From positions 848,945-912,944 of the forward strand of contig NZ_LIUF01000001.1 of assembly GCF_001280425.1 (NCBI RefSeq): 64,000 bases of DNA, read 5' to 3'. Source of the stretch: Haloarcula rubripromontorii. GTDB lineage: Archaea; Halobacteriota; Halobacteria; Halobacteriales; Haloarculaceae. This document shows, piece after piece, positions 1-8,615 of the stretch (within the stretch, counting starts at the first letter, position 1; each line of letters begins with the position of its first letter). The notes under the pieces are model-generated. The model did not search any database. It was not told the DNA's origin and saw only the letters and a program-made list of their open reading frames with translations. Position numbers and translations under genes: made by a program.

Positions 1-1394
1 TCGTCGGCGAACGCTGCGACCTCGCTGACGGTGGCTTCGAGGCCATCGAGCATTGCGTTGAACTCCACCGCGACCTCTCGCATCGCCGTCTCCTCCGCGT
101 CCTCGTCGAGTCGCTTCGTGAGGTCTCCGTCGGCGATGTCCTGCATCACCGCGCTGTACTCGGCAGCGCGCTCTTGGAGGCGCTGACTGGCTTCCTCTGC
201 CTCTGCCCGTGCGTCCTCCGCTTCCGTCCGCAGTTCTTCGGCTTCCGCCCGCGCCGTCTTCGCTTCCTCGACTGCGTCCTCCGCTTCTTGAATACGGTTC
301 TGCAGTGAGATCCGCATATCGTCGAAGGTGCCGTAGAGGCGACCGATTTCGTCGGCGCGGTTCGTTTCGAGGTCGACATCGAAGTCGCCGGCCTCGATGC
401 GCTCGGCACGGTCCCGCAACTGCTTCAGGGGGTCGACCGTCCGTTTCCCGAGTACGAGGCCGACAGCCGACAGCGAAACGAGCGCCAGCAGGACAAGCAG
501 TCCGACCGTCTGCCCGACCGTATCACGGACACTGAACGCCTGCGCCGTGTCTAGACTCGTCACCGTGACCCAGTTCGTCGTCGGGACGGGCGCGAACGCG
601 TACACGCGACCATCCGAAACCGCTGTCACCGGTGCCGCAGTACCGTTTGCGTCGCGGATCGCCGCGAGGCTCTCACTGTGGGAGTCGGCATCGAACTCGC
701 GGTCGATATTCAGTACTGTCTCGTCGTTGGTGTTCAGAATCGTGGTTTCTTTCGTGGAATTCGTATTGCTGAGGCGGTCGACCTGGCTCTGGATGCGCGT
801 GACGACGACGAGATGCGAGCCGTCACGCTTCGGGACCGAGCTAGCGAACGCCATCACGGGCTCGTCGTTGAGGACCGGTGAGCGGTACGACCGGCTACTC
901 GACCACACCTGACTGTTGTTCCCAGGCCCCTCCGGCACTTCGGCGTTCGTCCACGGCGCGTCAAGGTCTGACAGCGACCGCCCCTCCAGCGGGAGTTCCG
1001 TGCTGGCGACCACCTCGCCACGTGTGTCGTTTACGAGGTGCATACTGACAACATCATCAGGCAGTAGCTGGTCCTGCAGAAGGATGTACGCCGCGGCGCG
1101 CCGGTCGCTCCGGAGCGGCTCGCCCTGCGAAACGGAGCGCGTGTGCGTGCGCTGTTGCTCGACCCACGAGCCGATAGCGTCTCCTTCCAGTTGGCTGGTC
1201 TCGGCGAGCTGTTCGGTCGTCTGGCGCTCGACTGCTGTGGATGTCGCCTGGAAGGTGAACGCGCCAGCGCCCGCGATGACGAGCAACACGGCGAGGAACG
1301 CGACAGCGAACTTCGCAGCGAACCGCTGCCGGACGAACTCGGGGGCGACCCGATCAAGCGCGCTCGCCAACTCATCGAGTGGACCGCCCGCCAT
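1..1394 (-). CDS. Methyl-accepting chemotaxis-type transducer (partial, C-terminus outside window)
   Basis: Membrane receptor of the haloarchaeal transducer (Htr) class; 464 residues are visible. Reading the minus strand from the ATG at 1394 gives a first membrane helix (about residues 18-40), a large extracytoplasmic sensor region of the Cache type (about 43-290), a second helix (about 292-312), a HAMP domain (about 312-365), a Glu/Ala-rich coiled coil and a second HAMP-like segment at the window edge. The methylation and CheA/CheW-binding signalling domain must lie beyond base 1, so calling it a chemotaxis transducer is an inference from architecture. Its ATG shares one base with the stop of the upstream lipoprotein gene (TGATG), so the two are translationally coupled. 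By analogy with haloarchaeal BasB/BasT and CosB/CosT pairs, the lipoprotein probably presents ligand to this receptor. Confidence 0.85.
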   Translation of the reverse strand, partial: MAGGPLDELASALDRVAPEFVRQRFAAKFAVAFLAVLLVIAGAGAFTFQATSTAVERQTTEQLAETSQLEGDAIGSWVEQQRTHTRSVSQGEPLRSDRRAAAYILLQDQLLPDDVVSMHLVNDTRGEVVASTELPLEGRSLSDLDAPWTNAEVPEGPGNNSQVWSSSRSYRSPVLNDEPVMAFASSVPKRDGSHLVVVTRIQSQVDRLSNTNSTKETTILNTNDETVLNIDREFDADSHSESLAAIRDANGTAAPVTAVSDGRVYAFAPVPTTNWVTVTSLDTAQAFSVRDTVGQTVGLLVLLALVSLSAVGLVLGKRTVDPLKQLRDRAERIEAGDFDVDLETNRADEIGRLYGTFDDMRISLQNRIQEAEDAVEEAKTARAEAEELRTEAEDARAEAEEASQRLQERAAEYSAVMQDIADGDLTKRLDEDAEETAMREVAVEFNAMLDGLEATVSEVAAFAD

Positions 1395-2545
1395 CAGGCA
1401 CCACCCGTGCTGGAGCGCTCAGTGGGGACGACGATGTCGCCGCTGGCGATCTGCTCCCGCGATGTCGACAGCGCGGCCCTGACGTCATCGGGAATTGCCG
1501 GCTCGAGGGAGGTGCCATAGACAATGCCGACGCCGTCACTATCTAGCCCGAGGGAAACGACCTCACCAGCGGGGAGGCTGTCAGCGACTGTCGCCGTCGC
1601 CGCGTCGTAGACTGCGACGTTCACCCGCTTGACCATGCTCGCGAGCACGACATCCGCGTACCGGGGATTGCTGCGGGACTGGTCTGAGTCCACGCCGATT
1701 GCGTACCGGCCGTGGGCCTGTGCGGCCTGGAAGATGCCAACACCTGCGCCACCTGCTGCGTGATAGACGATGTCCGCTCCGTCGTCGTACATCCCGGCTG
1801 CGATGTCGCGGGCACCCTGCACGTCGTCGAAGTTCCCGAGGTACTCAGTGAGGACATCGACGTCCGCGTTCGCGTGCGCAACCCCGGCTTTGAAACCGGC
1901 TTCGAACTTGTGGATGAGCGGCTGGTCGAGGCCGCCGATAAACCCGACGGTCGTCTTCTCCGGGTTCGTCGCACCCGCACCGAGGTCGACATCTCTAGTC
2001 GTGAGCAGTCCAGCGAGGTTCCCGGCCTGAAACGACCCCTCGTGTTCGCGGAATACGTAACTCGCCACGTTGTCGGCATCCACGACAGAATCGACGATCA
2101 TGAACTGCTGGTCGGTGTGTTCCGGTGCGACCTCAGACAGCCCCTCAGCCTGCAGGAATCCGATACAACAGATCAGGTCGTATGACGGGCTTGTCGAACC
2201 CGCTAGCTCGGCCTGTACTTCGGCGAATCCGTCGACACTGCTTGGCTCGTGGTTCGTGTACTCGACTCCGTCATCGAGACGTGCGCGCTGAATGCCGCGG
2301 TTCGCCGCATCGTTGAACGAGCGGTCATCGAGCCCGCCCAGCGCGTACACCATTCCGACAGTCGCCGCCGCATCGCTCTCGTCGATACCACTGGCGGTCG
2401 CTTGCTGGCTGTCGCTGGGTCCTGCGTCTGCCTCTCCGCTCCCCCCGAAATTCTCGAAGCGGCTCCCACAGCCAGCGAACGCTGCGGTTGCAGCCGCGCT
2501 ACCGCTGGCGAGAAGCCGCCGTCTTGTGATTTTTTGTTTACGCAC
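1394..2545 (-). CDS. BMP family (PnrA-like) substrate-binding lipoprotein
   Basis: Extracellular solute-binding protein of the basic membrane protein/PnrA family (383 aa), which in characterised members binds purine nucleosides. The N-terminus has a twin-arginine motif (RRR at residues 8-10), a hydrophobic stretch and a lipobox ending in Cys26, so it is predicted to be exported folded by Tat and anchored by lipid. Family features include VGMVYALGGLDDRSFND near residue 62 and a GVDSDQS segment near residue 290. It starts with GTG. No ABC permease or ATPase follows; instead the stop overlaps the start of a chemotaxis-type transducer, which argues for a sensing rather than a transport role. Ligand identity is not visible; a nucleoside is the family-based guess. 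Confidence 0.88.
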   Translation of the reverse strand: MRKQKITRRRLLASGSAAATAAFAGCGSRFENFGGSGEADAGPSDSQQATASGIDESDAAATVGMVYALGGLDDRSFNDAANRGIQRARLDDGVEYTNHEPSSVDGFAEVQAELAGSTSPSYDLICCIGFLQAEGLSEVAPEHTDQQFMIVDSVVDADNVASYVFREHEGSFQAGNLAGLLTTRDVDLGAGATNPEKTTVGFIGGLDQPLIHKFEAGFKAGVAHANADVDVLTEYLGNFDDVQGARDIAAGMYDDGADIVYHAAGGAGVGIFQAAQAHGRYAIGVDSDQSRSNPRYADVVLASMVKRVNVAVYDAATATVADSLPAGEVVSLGLDSDGVGIVYGTSLEPAIPDDVRAALSTSREQIASGDIVVPTERSSTGGA

Positions 2546-2567
2546 GGTGATTCTATTCTGAGTGAAT

Positions 2568-2579
2568 CAGGTATACCTG
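2568..2579 (-). promoter_or_regulatory. Promoter of the BMP lipoprotein gene inside a 12-bp palindrome
   Basis: The perfect palindrome CAGGTATACCTG lies 23-34 bases upstream of the GTG start at 2545, with a TATA-like core at its centre. This spacing fits a leaderless haloarchaeal promoter. A repressor could bind the palindrome, but that is inferred from symmetry alone. Confidence 0.45.
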
Positions 2580-2701
2580 CAAAAAATACTGGTCCCAATT
2601 CTCGACACTGATACTAATGGCACGCCTGCACAGCCTCGGTTCAGTTCCACCCCGGTTTGCGAACCTTCTTAGGCCAGTGGGCATAACCACTGTCCACTCA
2701 G

Positions 2702-5700
2702 ATGGCGACCGCCGAGAACACCGAACTCATCGACCGCTTCGAGGAGTTCTACCGCAACTACTACCGCAACGAAATCGGTGAGCTCGCCCAGAAATACCCC
2801 AACGACCAGAAGTCGCTGTACATCGACTGGGACGACCTCTATCGCTTCGACCCGGACCTGGCCGACGACTACCGCACAAAGCCCGAGCAGATTCAGGAGT
2901 ACGCTGAGGAGGCCCTGCGGCTGTACGACCTCCCGGTCGACGTCTCGCTCGGGCAGGCTCACGTCCGCGTCCGGAACCTCCCCGAATCCGAGGACATCCG
3001 GGACCTGCGCCACGAACACCACGGCAACCTCGTCGCCGTCCAGGGCATCATTCGGAAGGCGACCGACGTGCGGCCGAAGGTTATCGAGGCCGCATTCGAG
3101 TGCCAGCGCTGTGGCACACTCACGCGCATCCCACAGGCTGCCGGTGACTTCCAGGAGCCCCACGAGTGTCAGGGCTGTGAGCGACAGGGGCCGTTCCGGC
3201 TCAACACCGACCAGTCCCAGTTCATCGACGCCCAGAAGCTCCGCGTCCAGGAATCTCCCGAGGGACTGCGCGGCGGGGAGACGCCCCAGTCTATCGACGT
3301 CAACATCGAGGACGACATCACGGGCCACGTCACCGCGGGCGACCACGTCCGCGTGACCGGGGTCCTCAAACTCGACCAGCGGGGGTCGGACAACGAGAAG
3401 TCCCCCATGTTCGACATCTACATGGAGGGCGTCAGCGTCGAAATCGAGGATGAGCAGTTCGAGGACATGGAGATTACCGACGCCGACAAGAAGGAAATCG
3501 TCGAGCTCTCCAACGAATCCGACATCTACGACAAGATGGTCGGCGCTATCGCTCCCTCCATCTACGGCTACGAGAAGGAGAAGCTCGCGATGATGCTCCA
3601 GCTCTTCTCCGGCGTGACCAAAGAGCTTCCTGACGGATCTCGCATACGTGGCGACCTCCATATGTTGCTGATAGGGGACCCTGGTACGGGGAAGTGTGTC
3701 CACGGCGATACCCGCGTAACGCTTGCGGACGGCCGTGACGTTCCGATTCGTGACCTCGTTGAGTCCAACCTTGATGACCCGAAACCGATAGACGACGGGG
3801 TCTGGGACAGCGTCGATTTCGAGGTCCCATCGCTATTGGACGACGGGACGATAGCGCCCCGACGAGCGACAAAGGTCTGGAAGCGCGAGGCACCCGACGT
3901 ACTGTACCGGATTCGGACCGCGACCGGTCGCGAACTCGAAGTCACACCGTCCCATCCGCTGTTCGTCCAGACCGACGGCCGATTCCGGGCGAAACAGGCC
4001 GAAAATCTCGACGAGGGGACGTTCATCGGAGTGCCGCGGTCCGTCCCGACTGCGGGTGACAACGAAATAGATGTAGCGTTCCGAACGTCTGACGCACACA
4101 ACCGAATCGACCTCCAGCTCCCGTCGACGTGGACGACGGACCTCGCCCGTCTCCTCGGATACATCGTCGCAGAGGGATACGTCGAACAGCGAGCGGACAA
4201 CACCGGATTCGTCTCTATCACGAACAACGACGACGAAGTTCTTGACGACGCAACGACGATTCTGGAGTCGCTCAATCTCAACGCGACGATACGTAATCCA
4301 CACGAGGGGAAAGACGCCCGCGAGCTGATGTGTTCCGCTGGCGAATTTGTAAGTTTCCTGGGTTCTCTCGAGGAGTCACTGTTGTCTTCCTCGGAGAGCC
4401 AACGCGTTCCGCGGGAGTTGATGGGTACAAACGACGACGTTACGGCCGCTTTCCTCAAGGGGTACATCGAGGGCGAGGGTCACGTCTCCTCGTCTCAGCG
4501 CGAGATTACGGTGGCTTCGATGAGCGAGCAGTTACTCGCGGACGTTCGAACGATGCTGCTCTCGCTCGGTATTTCGTCACAGATTCAGTCACGACAAAAC
4601 GGAAGCTACCGATTGCGGATTTCGGGGCAGGCGTTCAGCACATACGTCGACCGTGTCGGTTTCGTCACGGAGCGAAAGACGGCGGCCTCCGCCAAGTTCG
4701 ACGGGACAGACGGGAATCCGAATCTCGATGTCGTCCCGGATGTCGGCCACGAGCTTCGCCGCATTCGCGAATCACTCGAACTCACGCAGTCGGACTGCGG
4801 GCTTCCCCGTTCGACGTACCAGCATTACGAACGCGGATCTCGAAACCCAAGCCGTGACAGCCTCGAAACCGTCCTTGACGCATTCGAGGCTCGCCTTTCG
4901 GAACTGAGCGAGTCGGCATCTGACACCGCAGGTGCCATCACAGACGGCGGGGGCCTCGACAGTGTTGCAAACGACGTCGATGCGCTTCGCTCCCTCGTCG
5001 ACGGCGATATCGCCTGGGACAGGGTCGAACGTATCGAGACCGTCGAGTCGGACGAGGAGTGGGTCTACGACCTGGAAATCGAGGGGACGCACAATTACCT
5101 CACCAACGGCGTCGTTTCGCACAACTCCCAGATGCTATCATATATCGAGAACATCGCGCCCCGCTCCGTCTACACCTCCGGCAAGGGGTCGTCGAGCGCG
5201 GGGCTGACCGCCGCGGCCGTGCGCGACGACTTCGGTGACGGCCAGCAGTGGACGCTCGAAGCCGGCGCGCTCGTGCTCGCAGACCAGGGCATCGCCGCCA
5301 TCGACGAACTCGACAAGATGACGCCGGAAGACCGGTCGGCGATGCACGAGGCGCTGGAACAGCAGCGCATCAGCGTCTCCAAGGCCGGAATTAACGCGAC
5401 GCTCAAATCGCGCTGTTCCCTGCTGGGCGCGGCCAACCCGAAGTACGGGCGGTTCGACCAGTACGAGCCCATCGGCGAGCAGATAGACCTCGAACCGGCG
5501 CTCATCTCCCGCTTCGACCTCATCTTCACGGTCACCGACAAGCCCGACGAGGAAGCCGACCGGAACCTCGCCGAGCACATCATCCAGACCAACTACGCCG
5601 GCGAACTCAACACGCATCGGACGCAGAACCCGACCTCGAACTTCAGCGAGGAGGAGGTCGACACGGTCACCGAGGAGGTCGCGCCGACCATCGAACCGGA

Positions 5701-6229
5701 CCTGCTCCGGAAGTACGTCGCCTACGCGAAGCGCAACTGCTTCCCGACGATGACCGAGGATGCGAAATCGCGCATCGAGGACTTCTACGTCGACTTGCGG
5801 CTCAAGGGACAGGACGAAGACGCGCCGGTCCCGGTCACTGCCCGGAAACTGGAGGCGCTGGTCCGACTGGCCGAGGCGTCCGCCCGGATTCGGCTGTCGG
5901 ACACCGTCGACGAGGCCGACGCCGACCGGGCGGTCGACATCGCTCACTACTGCCTGAAAGAAATCGGGGTCGACCCCGAAACCGGCGAGTTCGACGCCGA
6001 TGTGGTCGAGACGGGCCAGTCCAAGACCCAGCGCGACCGCATCCAGAACATCAAGGGCATCATCTCCGACATCGAGGACGAGTACGACGAAGGCGCACCC
6101 GCTGACGTGGTCATCGAGCGTGCGGAGGAGGTCGGCATCGACGAGTCCAAAGCCGAACACGAGATTGACAAACTGAAACAGAAGGGCGAGGTGTACGAGC
6201 CCCGGACGGATCACCTCCGGACGACCTGA
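2702..6229 (+). CDS. mcm: Replicative DNA helicase MCM with an intein in Walker A
   Basis: ATP-driven hexameric 3'-5' helicase of the replication fork. The precursor is 1175 aa; removing the 477-residue intein leaves 698 aa, the usual size of archaeal MCM. The N-terminal domain has an OB fold with a zinc site (CQRC and CQGC, about residues 134-160). The AAA+ core has Walker A GDPGTGK-S interrupted after Lys331, Walker B IDELDK (about 867), a sensor 1 segment GAANPKYG and an arginine-finger motif SRFD. A winged-helix domain is expected at the end (about 1090-1175). Without splicing the P-loop is split, so helicase activity depends on intein removal. It is divergent from the lipoprotein gene and is followed after 2 bases by a small unknown gene. 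Confidence 0.97.
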   Translation: MATAENTELIDRFEEFYRNYYRNEIGELAQKYPNDQKSLYIDWDDLYRFDPDLADDYRTKPEQIQEYAEEALRLYDLPVDVSLGQAHVRVRNLPESEDIRDLRHEHHGNLVAVQGIIRKATDVRPKVIEAAFECQRCGTLTRIPQAAGDFQEPHECQGCERQGPFRLNTDQSQFIDAQKLRVQESPEGLRGGETPQSIDVNIEDDITGHVTAGDHVRVTGVLKLDQRGSDNEKSPMFDIYMEGVSVEIEDEQFEDMEITDADKKEIVELSNESDIYDKMVGAIAPSIYGYEKEKLAMMLQLFSGVTKELPDGSRIRGDLHMLLIGDPGTGKCVHGDTRVTLADGRDVPIRDLVESNLDDPKPIDDGVWDSVDFEVPSLLDDGTIAPRRATKVWKREAPDVLYRIRTATGRELEVTPSHPLFVQTDGRFRAKQAENLDEGTFIGVPRSVPTAGDNEIDVAFRTSDAHNRIDLQLPSTWTTDLARLLGYIVAEGYVEQRADNTGFVSITNNDDEVLDDATTILESLNLNATIRNPHEGKDARELMCSAGEFVSFLGSLEESLLSSSESQRVPRELMGTNDDVTAAFLKGYIEGEGHVSSSQREITVASMSEQLLADVRTMLLSLGISSQIQSRQNGSYRLRISGQAFSTYVDRVGFVTERKTAASAKFDGTDGNPNLDVVPDVGHELRRIRESLELTQSDCGLPRSTYQHYERGSRNPSRDSLETVLDAFEARLSELSESASDTAGAITDGGGLDSVANDVDALRSLVDGDIAWDRVERIETVESDEEWVYDLEIEGTHNYLTNGVVSHNSQMLSYIENIAPRSVYTSGKGSSSAGLTAAAVRDDFGDGQQWTLEAGALVLADQGIAAIDELDKMTPEDRSAMHEALEQQRISVSKAGINATLKSRCSLLGAANPKYGRFDQYEPIGEQIDLEPALISRFDLIFTVTDKPDEEADRNLAEHIIQTNYAGELNTHRTQNPTSNFSEEEVDTVTEEVAPTIEPDLLRKYVAYAKRNCFPTMTEDAKSRIEDFYVDLRLKGQDEDAPVPVTARKLEALVRLAEASARIRLSDTVDEADADRAVDIAHYCLKEIGVDPETGEFDADVVETGQSKTQRDRIQNIKGIISDIEDEYDEGAPADVVIERAEEVGIDESKAEHEIDKLKQKGEVYEPRTDHLRTT
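3695..5125 (+). other. Intein in MCM (self-splicing protein with LAGLIDADG endonuclease and HTH)
   Basis: In-frame insertion of 477 aa, residues 332-808 of the precursor. It begins with Cys332 (block A, CVHGDTRVTLADG) and ends with His807-Asn808, followed by Ser809 as the +1 nucleophile. Block B has TPSH with His418. Two LAGLIDADG dodecapeptides are visible, LLGYIVAEG (484-492) and FLKGYIEGEG (584-593), each ending in an acidic residue, so the homing endonuclease may be active. Between the second motif and the C-terminal splicing block (WVYDLEIEG, from 787) is a helix-turn-helix segment (about 685-735: LRRIRESLELTQSDCGL through STYQHYERGSRNPS) resembling XRE/Cro domains. The site, GDPGTGK^S in the P-loop, is a conserved ATPase position where inteins are known to insert. 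All residues needed for class 1 splicing are present. Confidence 0.95.
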
Positions 6230-6231
6230 CT

Positions 6232-6504
6232 ATGGACCGCATCTCCGCACTCCGCAACATCGAGGAAGCGCTGGCCGAGTTCGAGGCCGGGTCCCGGTCG
6301 CTGGCCGACCTCGAACGGGACGTTCGCGGGACGCTCCGGACCTACGCGACCGAGTTCGAGGGCGACCTGCAGGCCTACCGGGCGAGCGGCGGGGCCGCCG
6401 TTGACGGACTGGTTGTCCTTGCACCGTCCGAGACAGCAGCCCGCGAACGCGTTCAGGACCTCGTCTCGGACGCCGGCGAGTTCACCGTCACGGCCGTCGA
6501 ATAA
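6232..6504 (+). CDS. Conserved small protein of unknown function downstream of mcm
   Basis: Unrecognised acidic 90-aa protein. Its first ATG lies 2 bases after the mcm stop, so it is probably co-transcribed and co-translated with the helicase. The sequence reads as helix-rich in the first half (ISALRNIEEALAEFE, then LADLERDVRGTLRTYATEF) and ends with a short alpha/beta segment. There are no cysteines, membrane segments or nucleotide-binding motifs. Position suggests an accessory link to MCM; that is context only. From memory, genes of this kind also follow mcm in Haloferax. Confidence 0.75.
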   Translation: MDRISALRNIEEALAEFEAGSRSLADLERDVRGTLRTYATEFEGDLQAYRASGGAAVDGLVVLAPSETAARERVQDLVSDAGEFTVTAVE

Positions 6505-6643
6505 GGCGTTTTCTGGGGCCGTAGTTGCTGTCGGTGTCTCCCACAGACCGTGCGCAGTGCTGACTCTCGACTCCAACTGCTCCGCTATCTTTCTCGCCGA
6601 GTTTAATATATATTCACTCTAAAGCACGTTCAATTCAGTAAAA

Positions 6644-6650
6644 TTTTATA
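6644..6650 (+). promoter_or_regulatory. TATA-like box for the unknown-gene/MinD cluster
   Basis: TTTTATA lies 24-30 bases before the GTG at 6674, in an AT-rich stretch (about 6601-6660) that stands out from the GC-rich surroundings. It supports a leaderless transcript beginning at that GTG and sets the cluster apart from mcm as its own transcription unit. Confidence 0.6.
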
Positions 6651-6673
6651 GCAATAATAGCAATGTCTACCCA

Positions 6674-7009
6674 GTGCTACTCGTCGTCACGTACTCCCGG
6701 CCGGCACGCAGAGACTTACGGAACGTCTGTCGTGCCCACGAAGCGTGTGTCGTTCGGCAGTTCGGGAGAGCAGCGTTGTTCTCCGGGACCGAGTTCGGGG
6801 CGTTTCAGGCGCTTCGTCTGCACGAGAAACACGGGCTTGACGTTCAGATCGAGCACGTCGAGCCGTTCGAACCGACGGACGTCCCGAAACACGTTCGGAA
6901 GGCGGCCAAGCGGTACGAGGCACGCGAGGAACCGGCGACGCCCTACGAGCGGTTCGCATCGGGACGTGATCTCCCGGACCCGGACCAACTCCGAGGCGTC
7001 GACCTGTGA
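6674..7009 (+). CDS. Unknown protein, first gene of the MinD cluster
   Basis: 111-aa protein I do not recognise. The GTG start was chosen because a TATA-like box lies 26 bases upstream. The N-terminal half looks like a compact alpha/beta fold (VLLVVTYSRPARRDLRNVC, then RQFGRAALFSGTEFGAF). The middle carries a helix with KHVRKAAKRYEA and the end is rich in Pro and Asp. No catalytic or membrane motif is visible. The stop overlaps the GTG of the next gene (GTGA), so the two are translationally coupled. The locus order mcm - unknown genes - minD - tfb matches my recollection of the minD1 (HVO_0225) region in Haloferax volcanii. Confidence 0.8.
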   Translation: MLLVVTYSRPARRDLRNVCRAHEACVVRQFGRAALFSGTEFGAFQALRLHEKHGLDVQIEHVEPFEPTDVPKHVRKAAKRYEAREEPATPYERFASGRDLPDPDQLRGVDL

Positions 7010-7815
7010 GGCTCCGCGTCGCTGGAACTACTTACACGGGCGCTGTCGTCGACCTCCGAGCCCGAAACGTCGACGGTCAGACCGTCGCCGCAAGCATCCG
7101 CGGCCGGCGGTGCCTTCCCGCTGTGTCCTGTCCGGAACCGCCGGCCGTGTACGCGTACACCGGACACGTCCACCCGTCGATGGGACTCCGAACGCGAACT
7201 GCACTTGCGGCTGCCGCCCGGTCACGGGGATACGAGACGCCACAGGACGACGCTATCGCGGACCGCCGCGCAAAGCTGGCCGAGCTTGAGTGCTCGCCGC
7301 CGGAGCTGCCGGACCCTGTCGATCCGGTCTCGGAGTCGACAATCGACGGCCTGCAGGAAGCGGTCGCTACCCACCGCGGGCGTCTCACCGCTCGGCAGGC
7401 GGTCGGTGCGGACGACGAAGCGGCACAGGCCGCTCTCCGCGACGCGGCAACGGAACTGAGCGAACTGGAGACGCAGCGGGCTGCCGTCAGCGAAACTCGC
7501 GAACTCCGCCGGAGCCGGGCACGCGCCTACCGGGACACACTGGAGGAACAGCGTCGGCTTGCCGACGAACTGGCCAACCTCCGGCGGAGCGCTCGGGCAA
7601 CGCTCGTCGACCGATGTGCCGAGACGTTCGCTCGGGCCATCGACGCCGTTCCGGGGCCAGTTCCGGACAGCCCGTTCGACGCCGACCCAGTAACGGCCGC
7701 TCTGGGCGTACTCCGGTTCGCGAAGACGCCCGCACCGGTCGTCCTCGAAACGGATCGGTTCAGATCGCCGACAGCTGCATCGGACTGTCTCGACGCCCCT
7801 GTCGTTCGTTGCTGA
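7006..7815 (+). CDS. Unknown coiled-coil protein of the MinD cluster
   Basis: 269-aa protein, GTG start overlapping the previous stop by 4 bases. The first 80 residues look globular (AGTTYTGAVVDLRARNVDG, and GHVHPSMGLRTRTALAAAA). Residues about 81-205 are predicted coiled coil (heptad-like runs ADRRAKLAELE and ELSELETQRAAVSETREL). The C-terminal 60 residues are again globular. A long coiled coil beside a ParA/MinD ATPase would suit a partner or scaffold that stimulates or localises the ATPase, but this is inferred from shape and position only. I cannot name the family with certainty. Confidence 0.8.
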   Translation: MRLRVAGTTYTGAVVDLRARNVDGQTVAASIRGRRCLPAVSCPEPPAVYAYTGHVHPSMGLRTRTALAAAARSRGYETPQDDAIADRRAKLAELECSPPELPDPVDPVSESTIDGLQEAVATHRGRLTARQAVGADDEAAQAALRDAATELSELETQRAAVSETRELRRSRARAYRDTLEEQRRLADELANLRRSARATLVDRCAETFARAIDAVPGPVPDSPFDADPVTAALGVLRFAKTPAPVVLETDRFRSPTAASDCLDAPVVRC

Positions 7816-7847
7816 CTTTTAAATCAGAAGGCCAGACCACCGCCCCT

Positions 7848-8615
7848 ATGGTTACCTTCGACTGTCGCGCTGAGCGAGTCGACGGCGTGACGCTCGTCAC
7901 GGCCACTGTCGGCGACATCCCCGAACCGACTCGAATTACTGTTCGGAACCGTCTCGATGGTCCGCTCTGGCCGCCGAGGACGCAAGGCGTTCCTGAGGCC
8001 GGCTGGTCGGAAGATGGGTTCGAGGGAGTCGTGAGGCCGGGAACACACGCGCTCGGGTACGCGACGCCGGCCCTGCCGGCTGACCAGCCGGCGGAACTGG
8101 TGCGTGCTGAGCCGGCACCTGATACTGCGACCGCCGACGAGCGACTCGACTCCGCAGCTGCCGTACTCAGAGAACTGGGCGACCCGTCGCCGCCTGCTGA
8201 CGCTGTGCCAACAGCCGAGCCGGTACACGTACCCCAAACTGCGAGTGCTGGGCCGCCCGACCTCACACCCGAGCAGGACATCGAACCACAGCCAGAGGGA
8301 AGTCATCAGCCAGCCGAATCAGGGACTGCGTCCGGGCACCGTCCGGATCAGCAACTCCCTGACGCGGTCTCGCAGTGGCTCGAAACCGTTGCTCGACGGG
8401 TAGACTGTGCCGAGCGGCTGGCTGAGGCGGAGTCGCTGTCGGCGGCGACAGCTGCGGTTCGTGCGGTAGACGACCTCTCCGGCGTCCGGACGGTCGCGGC
8501 ACGCGGCGATACTGACGAGCAAATGCTCCGGGCGCTGGCCCGGCGGGCCGAACGGCTCGCCGACCGACGAGCGGCCGCCACGGTACCGACCGAAACGCTG
8601 GCCCGGCTGGCATGA
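7848..8615 (+). CDS. Unknown protein with Pro/Glu-rich linker, MinD cluster
   Basis: 255-aa protein I do not recognise. It starts at ATG 7848; its final bases overlap the MinD start by 4 (ATGA). The N-terminal 95 residues look beta-rich (VTFDCRAERVDGVTLVTATV, then PTRITVRNRLDGPLWPP). A low-complexity Pro/Ala/Glu/Gln linker (about 95-170) joins this to a helical C-terminal domain (about 175-255: QQLPDAVSQWLETVARRVDC and later Arg/Ala helices). This two-domain layout with a flexible linker fits an adaptor. The 32-base gap before it could hold its own promoter, but continuous coupling to minD suggests one operon. Confidence 0.8.
   Translation: MVTFDCRAERVDGVTLVTATVGDIPEPTRITVRNRLDGPLWPPRTQGVPEAGWSEDGFEGVVRPGTHALGYATPALPADQPAELVRAEPAPDTATADERLDSAAAVLRELGDPSPPADAVPTAEPVHVPQTASAGPPDLTPEQDIEPQPEGSHQPAESGTASGHRPDQQLPDAVSQWLETVARRVDCAERLAEAESLSAATAAVRAVDDLSGVRTVAARGDTDEQMLRALARRAERLADRRAAATVPTETLARLA

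Noticed and set aside
2669-3703. 344-codon minus-strand open frame over mcm
   Set aside because: Antisense of the MCM N-terminal domain, with Val/Asp/Leu composition from reverse codon usage.
6601-6660. Replication origin near mcm
   Set aside because: The stretch is AT-rich, but no repeated ORB-like motif or orc1/cdc6 gene is present; a promoter explains it.
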